Part shown: positions 58,941 through 64,000 of the stretch, in pieces | How the letters are laid out: the number at the start of each line of letters is the position of its first letter | Numbering within the stretch: position 1 is the stretch's first letter | Assembly: GCF_001885075.1 (NCBI RefSeq) | Contig: NZ_MODU01000004.1 | Location: 2,294,001-2,358,000, forward strand | Direction of reading: 5' to 3' | Source: Alteromonas sp. V450 | GTDB taxonomy: Bacteria > Pseudomonadota > Gammaproteobacteria > Enterobacterales > Alteromonadaceae | Length of the DNA: 64,000 nt | Made by a program: the position numbers and the translations under genes | The notes under the pieces: generated by a model | Told to the model about the DNA's origin: nothing | The model's input: the letters and a program-made list of their open reading frames with translations, nothing else | Databases searched by the model: none

Positions 58941-60698
58941 ATGCAAGAGTTAGCTTCAAGCCAAGATAAGAGTTTGGTGAGAAAAGTTGCTTATCAAACT
59001 TTGTCTCATTTTGATAAGAGTTATCGATGGTTCACCCGCATCACTCGTGGCGCTCAGGAACGGTTTGAAAAAGGAAATTGGAAAGAAACTCAGCTCGCCT
59101 CTAAAGAGAGAATAACCATTTACGAGCAAAGCCTGTCAGATGCTGTCGCTGAAATTTACCAGCTCACTCAAGTACATCAAAAGGACGACGCCTTTTGGCG
59201 AGAGCTTAAGAAAGTGTTTGCATTGCAGCTAGAGGGTCATCCGCAGTTTGAGCTAGCCGAAACCTTTTACAACTCTGTAATTGGTCGCCTGTTTAAGCAT
59301 AGAAAAATCGACAACGATATGATGTTTGTCCTGCCCAGCCGCTGTTTTTTGCCTGGGCAAGACAGAGACAAGGTGATAAACAGCTTCGACACCACTACCA
59401 CGGTACGTGAGATGTACGAGTCGATATTTAAAATTTATCGATACAATATTCCGTTTGAAAACTTTGAACGAGACCTGCAAAACCTTGAAACAGCACTTCG
59501 CGCTAGACTGAACAAAGAACAGTTGGCCAGTGTGCAAGCGGTGGAAATCCTCAAACCTACCTTTTTTAGAGGAAAAGCCGCTTATTTGATTGGGCGAATT
59601 TGCATGCCCGACGAAACGCTGCCGTTTGTTATCGCTATGCGCCGCTACAACGAACCACATATGTTTGTAGATGCACTTCTAACTGATCGCAAAGACTTAA
59701 GCGTTATTTTTGGTTTTGCTCGCAGCTATTTTATGGCTGATACGCAAAACCCGGCGGAAGTTGCTGCTTTTCTGCAAGAGCTTCTCCCAAATAAAAAACA
59801 CTTCGAACTTTATATGGCGATGGGCCACTACAAACACGGTAAAACGGTATTTTACCGCAACTTTTTACAGCATATGGACGAGTCAGATGACAAATTCGAG
59901 GCTGCACCCGGTATCCGCGGCTTGGTAATGATGGTTTTTCATCTGCCCTCTTATGGCGTGGTGTTTAAGATCATTAAAGACGAGTTTGCAGAGAGTAAAA
60001 AAATCACTCGTGAACACGTTAAAGAATGCTATAAGTTAGTGAAAATGTCTGACCGTGTCGGTCGAATGGCAGATACCCACGAGTACGTAAACTTCAGGTT
60101 TCCATTAGATAGAATTGAGCCTGAACTTATTGAAGAATTGAAAGAAACGTGTGCGTCGAGCCTGGAGTTTACGGAAACAGAACTCATTATAAAGCACATG
60201 TATATTGAGCGAAAAATGACGCCTCTTAACTTGTTTCTTCAGCAAGAGACAGATGAAGATAAGATAACTAGGGCTTTAGATGAACTCGGCCTTTGCATAA
60301 AACAAATTGCGATGGCGAATATATTTCCAGGTGACATGCTCCACAAAAATTTCGGTATAACGAGACACGGGCGAGTTATATTTTACGACTACGACGAAAT
60401 TTGCTTGATGAATCAGCGTAATTTTAGAGCATTACCCAAATCGGATGACCCGTATGCCATCGATTCGCTGTCGGTTGGGCCAAATGACGTTTTTCCTGAA
60501 CAGTTTGAGCACTTCATCGTTGGAAAACGGAAGTTTAAAGACACATTGAAGCGTTTACACGGCGACCTAATGACTCCTGAGTACTGGCTTGAAGTGCAAG
60601 AAAAATGCGCACGTGGTGATGTACAACATTTTACACCTTACAACCCTAAAATGAGCTTCTTAGACAGAACCCAGACTAGCAAAAACCCGATAAAGTGA
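58941..60698 (+). CDS. aceK: Isocitrate dehydrogenase kinase/phosphatase
   Basis: The 585-aa enzyme phosphorylates and dephosphorylates isocitrate dehydrogenase to control flux into the glyoxylate bypass. The ATP-binding segment is EAAPGIRGLVMMVFHLPSYGVVFKIIKDEF (about residues 317-346). MFVLPSRCFLPGQ, YINFRFPLDRIEPELIEEL-like YVNFRFPLDRIEPELIEEL, and the kinase-like MLHKNFGITRHGRVIFYDYDEICLM are typical. No aceA or aceB lies next to it here, so its regulation cannot be inferred from an operon. Confidence 0.96.
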   Translation: MQELASSQDKSLVRKVAYQTLSHFDKSYRWFTRITRGAQERFEKGNWKETQLASKERITIYEQSLSDAVAEIYQLTQVHQKDDAFWRELKKVFALQLEGHPQFELAETFYNSVIGRLFKHRKIDNDMMFVLPSRCFLPGQDRDKVINSFDTTTTVREMYESIFKIYRYNIPFENFERDLQNLETALRARLNKEQLASVQAVEILKPTFFRGKAAYLIGRICMPDETLPFVIAMRRYNEPHMFVDALLTDRKDLSVIFGFARSYFMADTQNPAEVAAFLQELLPNKKHFELYMAMGHYKHGKTVFYRNFLQHMDESDDKFEAAPGIRGLVMMVFHLPSYGVVFKIIKDEFAESKKITREHVKECYKLVKMSDRVGRMADTHEYVNFRFPLDRIEPELIEELKETCASSLEFTETELIIKHMYIERKMTPLNLFLQQETDEDKITRALDELGLCIKQIAMANIFPGDMLHKNFGITRHGRVIFYDYDEICLMNQRNFRALPKSDDPYAIDSLSVGPNDVFPEQFEHFIVGKRKFKDTLKRLHGDLMTPEYWLEVQEKCARGDVQHFTPYNPKMSFLDRTQTSKNPIK

Positions 60699-60857
60699 TC
60701 GTTTATACACAGTACATTCGTAAAAGCTCATGGAAGCAACATTGTTTTCAAACGTTTGTAGTTTTCTGCACTAAGCAAAGACTTACGCAGTGTTAAACTG
60801 TGTAATGCGGAACACTAGCAAGCCACCTGCAGTTGATTGAATGAAAGAAGCGTTAAA

Positions 60858-61538
60858 ATGAAAGTGCTACTTGTAGAAGATGATCCAAAGGTTGCCTCGC
60901 ATATCGCAAATGGACTGCTAGGCGAAGGCCATGAATGTATCACCGTGGGCGACGGTGTTTCTGGCATAAAAGAAGCCTCTTCTGGTGATTTAGACGCGGT
61001 AATTTTAGACGTGATGTTACCAGAAATGGACGGATTTTCTGTTTTAGAGAAGCTTCGCAATGACGGAAACAATACGCCTGTACTGCTTCTCAGTGCAAAA
61101 AGTCAGGTAGAAGACAAAGTAAAGGGTTTACGTACGGGCGCGAACGACTATCTTACGAAGCCTTTTGCTTTTGAAGAGCTACTCGCTAGGGTGGAAGGTT
61201 TAGCTGGCCGAAATAGAGAAAGCGAAGATAAAACACTAATAAAAGTGGGTGATCTCACACTCGATTTAGTTAACAGAAAAGTTCTGTGCGGCGAGCAAGA
61301 GATTGATTTACAGTCTAAAGAGTTTCAACTGTTAGAATGTTTGTTGCGCCACAGAGGCAAAGTTGTCACGCGCAGCATGTTATTGGAGCAGGTGTGGAAT
61401 TATCATTTTGATCCTCAAACTAATGTTATAGACGTGCACATAAGCCGGCTGCGACAGAAGGTCGACAAGGCGTTTAACGTGCCGCTTATAGAAACAGTGA
61501 GAGGCACAGGTTACCGCATAGCGGAAGGGCGTACGTGA
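60858..61538 (+). CDS. OmpR-family response regulator
   Basis: The 226-aa protein has a receiver (VLLVEDDPKVASHIANGL, aspartate in DAVILDVMLPEMDGFSVL, VLLLSAKSQVEDKVKGLRTGANDYLTKPFAFEELLAR). The C-terminal winged helix follows (KEFQLLECLLRHRGKVVTRSMLLEQVWNYHFDPQTNVIDVHISRLRQKV). The ATG at 60858 is preferred to the TTG at 60837. It overlaps the following kinase by four bases and resembles the CusR/QseB/PhoP branch. The signal is unknown. Confidence 0.93.
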   Translation: MKVLLVEDDPKVASHIANGLLGEGHECITVGDGVSGIKEASSGDLDAVILDVMLPEMDGFSVLEKLRNDGNNTPVLLLSAKSQVEDKVKGLRTGANDYLTKPFAFEELLARVEGLAGRNRESEDKTLIKVGDLTLDLVNRKVLCGEQEIDLQSKEFQLLECLLRHRGKVVTRSMLLEQVWNYHFDPQTNVIDVHISRLRQKVDKAFNVPLIETVRGTGYRIAEGRT

Positions 61539-62953
61539 TAGCAATTCGTGACTTTACGCGAAGCTCAAGCTTTCGCGTGGGCACGTTGCTTACCACCCTA
61601 GCTTGTATTGCCATTGTGCTTATTGTGTACTTCTGGCGCCTTACAAGCAGCGACCTATTCATATCCGAGTCAAACGCGGCTATTACGGCAAAAGTAACGG
61701 CGTTAAATGCGATCTACGAATCATTGGGCATTGAAGCGGTGAAATCTACTGTTGCTGAAGGCAATATGCTACCTCACAGTGCCCACTCGGATAGAGAAAA
61801 CGATTTCGAGTCGCTGCGTACATTTGTAGCCCTTAGTAAAGACGAGAAGATTGTGGCGGGGAATATCGCAACAATTCCCTTAGTTTTGCAACGTTACGAC
61901 AACGCTAACTTCAACACTGCTGAGATCGTCATCATTGATCCTGCCACATCTGACAAAAAGGTGCTCAGACAAGCCCTCATTCAAGAAATCTCTTTGGGTG
62001 ATCATGTATTGCACGTTGGCCGCGGTATTGATGACCTATATAGTGCACAGTGGTTTGGCAAAACGTTCAGCTGGATTATCGTAGTTTTACTTTGCACCTT
62101 AAGTATTCTTAGCTTCGCCATAGCGGTCTACGTGGTAAACCGCATAAACCGTATGTCGCAAACTGCCGATAAAATTATCAAAACCGGCAGCCTGCAAGAA
62201 CGGCTAGAGATTGATAGTAGCTGGGATGATTTAAGCAGCCTCTCTTTCGTCTTCAATCAGATGTTGGATACCATTGAAAGCTCAGTAAATAACATTAAGT
62301 CAGTAACAGACAGTATAGCCCACGACTTGCGCACACCGCTTTCTAGGCTTCGCAATACATTGGAAAGAATTGAAGACGATCAACTTCGCGAGGACACCAC
62401 GCAAGAAGCAGATAACTTGCTCAATATGTTCAACAGCCTGCTGCGAATAAGCGGCCTTGAGACCACAAACAAAAAGGAAGGGTTCTGTAGTACCGACGTA
62501 CGCGCCATTGTAGAAGACGTAGTTGACCTTTATCACCCACTGGCTGAGGAACGCAATATTACGCTATCCAGCAGCTTCAAAAATGCACGTATCCACGCAG
62601 ATCCTAATCTTCTTTTTCAGGCTGTCGCCAATGTCCTTGATAATGCTATTAAATACTCACAAGAAGGTAGCGCAGTTGACGTTCAAATGACCAGGACAAA
62701 GGGCAATCTTGTTATAGCAATAAATGATGCGGGAATAGGCGTATCGGAGCATGATTTGATTCATCTTGAGCGCCGTTTTTACCGAGCAGATGGCAGTAGA
62801 ACCAGCAAAGGTAATGGGTTGGGCCTTTCACTAGTTTCGGCCATTATCAAACTCCATGATGGTAGAATCTGGTTCGTCCATGATCCCTTGATGAAAGGTC
62901 ATGGACTAGGAGTCGTGTTTTGCTTGCCGGACAATCCCAATGTAAAAGTGTAG
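61535..62953 (+). CDS. Two-component sensor histidine kinase
   Basis: The 472-aa protein starts with GTG in the stop of the response regulator. It has a transmembrane helix near residues 15-35, a periplasmic sensor of about 130 residues, and a second helix (IIVVLLCTLSILSFAIAVYV). A HAMP region (VNRINRMSQTADKIIKTG) follows, then the H box SIAHDLRTPLSRLRNTLERI with the phosphorylated histidine, and the ATPase motifs NVLDNAIKYS, DAGIGVS and GNGLGLSLV. It is a canonical HisKA/HATPase kinase. Confidence 0.93.
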   Translation: MIAIRDFTRSSSFRVGTLLTTLACIAIVLIVYFWRLTSSDLFISESNAAITAKVTALNAIYESLGIEAVKSTVAEGNMLPHSAHSDRENDFESLRTFVALSKDEKIVAGNIATIPLVLQRYDNANFNTAEIVIIDPATSDKKVLRQALIQEISLGDHVLHVGRGIDDLYSAQWFGKTFSWIIVVLLCTLSILSFAIAVYVVNRINRMSQTADKIIKTGSLQERLEIDSSWDDLSSLSFVFNQMLDTIESSVNNIKSVTDSIAHDLRTPLSRLRNTLERIEDDQLREDTTQEADNLLNMFNSLLRISGLETTNKKEGFCSTDVRAIVEDVVDLYHPLAEERNITLSSSFKNARIHADPNLLFQAVANVLDNAIKYSQEGSAVDVQMTRTKGNLVIAINDAGIGVSEHDLIHLERRFYRADGSRTSKGNGLGLSLVSAIIKLHDGRIWFVHDPLMKGHGLGVVFCLPDNPNVKV

Positions 62954-62959
62954 CGAAAG

Positions 62960-63523
62960 CTAGTTGTCGTTTTGTTTTTGCATGAATATCGTTACTTCTG
63001 CCATCACGATACCAAACTTGCGAATATAAGAACGGTTCATCATAGTGCTGTCGTCAAATGCCCAAAACCAGTCATCAAAAGTTACTGCATAGGTGGTATC
63101 GTCTACAGGTAAATCCATCTCGTAATGAAAATTGAACGCATTGCCATAGCTCGTACCTTTGGCAGGACCTTCAATGTCACTTGCTCGACCTAAAAAGCTA
63201 TTGTCGCTCTGCTTTACAATAGTCCAAGTACGTGAGGTTGCGCCCTCTCCCACACCGTACTCAAAAGTCTCTTCAAGCGTTAGAGTATCTTCCTTTATTG
63301 AACCATCGATGTTTACTACAAATCGTTGTACTACCTCGCCAGAGCGATTTTGTACAATACCCCACGCTTTTACGTTGCCATTAAAAAACTGCTCAATGTC
63401 AAATACGGGGGACACCGACTTATAGTCTTCACCGTCTACTGATACGGAACACCCTGATAGCCCGGCCATACTTATTGCGGCAATTCCAATTCCTAAAACA
63501 AACTTAACGGTACTTTTTATCAC
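62960..63523 (-). CDS. DUF3833 lipoprotein
   Basis: The protein of about 187 residues has a lipoprotein signal ending in LSGC (SMAGLSGC). FDIEQFFNGNVKAWGIVQNRSGEVVQRFVV, TLEETFEYGVGEGATSRTWTI and DDWFWAFDDSTMMNRSYIRKFGIVMAEVTIFMQK are the pattern I know as DUF3833. Function is unknown. The start is uncertain: a TTG at 63541 lacks a ribosome-binding site, whereas a GTG at 63523 follows GGGATAAGTAGA. It is downstream of a chalcone-isomerase-like gene on the same strand. Confidence 0.82.
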   Translation of the reverse strand: MIKSTVKFVLGIGIAAISMAGLSGCSVSVDGEDYKSVSPVFDIEQFFNGNVKAWGIVQNRSGEVVQRFVVNIDGSIKEDTLTLEETFEYGVGEGATSRTWTIVKQSDNSFLGRASDIEGPAKGTSYGNAFNFHYEMDLPVDDTTYAVTFDDWFWAFDDSTMMNRSYIRKFGIVMAEVTIFMQKQNDN

Positions 63524-63586
63524 TCTACTTATCCCACTCAATTTAAAAGACTAATTTGATTGATATTGTCCAAGGCCAAAAAGCTA

Positions 63587-64000
63587 TTATTTACCGAGTA
63601 GCTTTTTCCTAAATTTTGGTTCAGATGTTTTGTCGCTTAACCAAATGTCGAAGAAGCGCTGCGTGAATACTTCGTCATTAATTTCGTCAGCTTTGCTTCC
63701 GTTCACATAAAACACGCTTGTGCCGCTTTCTGTTGCAATACCAGTAATTACATCACCCTCGCTAACGTCTGGGAAAATACGCGCCATTAATGAAAGCCAT
63801 TTTTCTGCATTATCCGCCGATAAACCTCCTTGCTTTTTCATCTCATCAATAGAGCGCTGTGCAATTTGTTTACCTTCGAGTTCTCTTTGATAGGTTAATC
63901 GAAGCGCAAAGGGTGGCTCATTTGCATACTCCCCCCCAGATGCATAAAGCTCGCCGGTGTACACGTCCCAGAAGTAATACGAAAACATGCCTTTTCCGAC
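63587..64000 (-). CDS. Chalcone isomerase-like protein (partial, 5' end outside window)
   Basis: The reading frame is open through the window end; an internal ATG at 63988 is not the true start because GKGMFSYYFWDVYTGELYA is the middle of a typical bacterial chalcone-isomerase-like domain. About 137 residues are seen, including FALRLTYQRELEGKQIAQRSIDEM and FFDIWLSDKTSEPKFRKKLLG at the C-terminus. These proteins are mostly exported, with no known flavonoid role. Together with the DUF3833 lipoprotein it resembles a conserved membrane-stress gene set seen in related bacteria. Confidence 0.82.
   Translation of the reverse strand, partial: VGKGMFSYYFWDVYTGELYASGGEYANEPPFALRLTYQRELEGKQIAQRSIDEMKKQGGLSADNAEKWLSLMARIFPDVSEGDVITGIATESGTSVFYVNGSKADEINDEVFTQRFFDIWLSDKTSEPKFRKKLLGK

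Overview
The window looks like chromosomal DNA of a marine gammaproteobacterium of the order Alteromonadales, most likely Alteromonas or a close relative. This is inference from gene content and order: rsmE-gshB-yqgE-ruvX, pilU/pilT divergent from yggS-proC-yggT-DUF4426, a DUF3545 micro-protein, talB-pgi, thrL-thrA-thrB-thrC-ung, and aceK. No rRNA, tRNA, CRISPR array, prophage or intact insertion sequence was recognised. One candidate MITE is present.

Layout. 1-1055: the 5' part of an mscS channel gene and a 59-aa membrane micro-protein. 1184-5719: rsmE, gshB, a GGDEF enzyme, yqgE, ruvX and a DUF2007 protein. 5745-7909: the two pilus-retraction ATPases pilU and pilT. 7937-10603: yggS, proC, yggT and DUF4426. 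10786-15737: an S15-type hydrolase and a YdiJ-type flavin/Fe-S dehydrogenase. 15804-19837: a zinc-limitation island with a COG0523/CobW GTPase, a second-type dihydroorotase, a Zur-like regulator and an NTF2-like orphan, linked by near-identical Zur-box palindromes. 19919-31188: a CadC-like TPR regulator, two DUF885 metallopeptidase-like proteins, fadH, a VOC protein, a GST and exported orphans. 31609-35532: sodC, an OsmC protein, exported MsrA and an XRE-cupin regulator with azlC-azlD. 36139-38618: an MFS transporter, an RRM protein and yaaA.

38635-38903 is a 269-bp element with 34-bp terminal inverted repeats (30/34 identical). 39259-42420: talB, pgi and DUF3545. 42684-48437: the threonine operon on the minus strand, complete with leader peptide and attenuator, with ung coupled to its end. 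48622-50845: a LysR regulator divergent from the glutathione-dependent formaldehyde dehydrogenase. 50924-54547: a PEP-CTERM protein, a NarL-type two-component pair and a membrane protein. 54718-58304: an exported CX4R phosphatase-like protein followed by an arsenic-resistance cluster (arsR, arsC, arsH, acr3) with three copies of an operator palindrome. 58363-64000: a CheY-like receiver, aceK, an OmpR/histidine kinase pair, a DUF3833 lipoprotein and a partial chalcone-isomerase-like gene cut by the window end.

The least routine signals are the Zur-box island with its glutamine-substituted dihydroorotase and NTF2-like orphan, a perfect met-box inside the thr promoter, tandem 16-bp palindromes ahead of the azlCD regulator, and the MITE with a look-alike end next to the formaldehyde dehydrogenase gene. 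Start codons were often moved downstream of the longest reading frame where a Shine-Dalgarno sequence or family alignment supported this.
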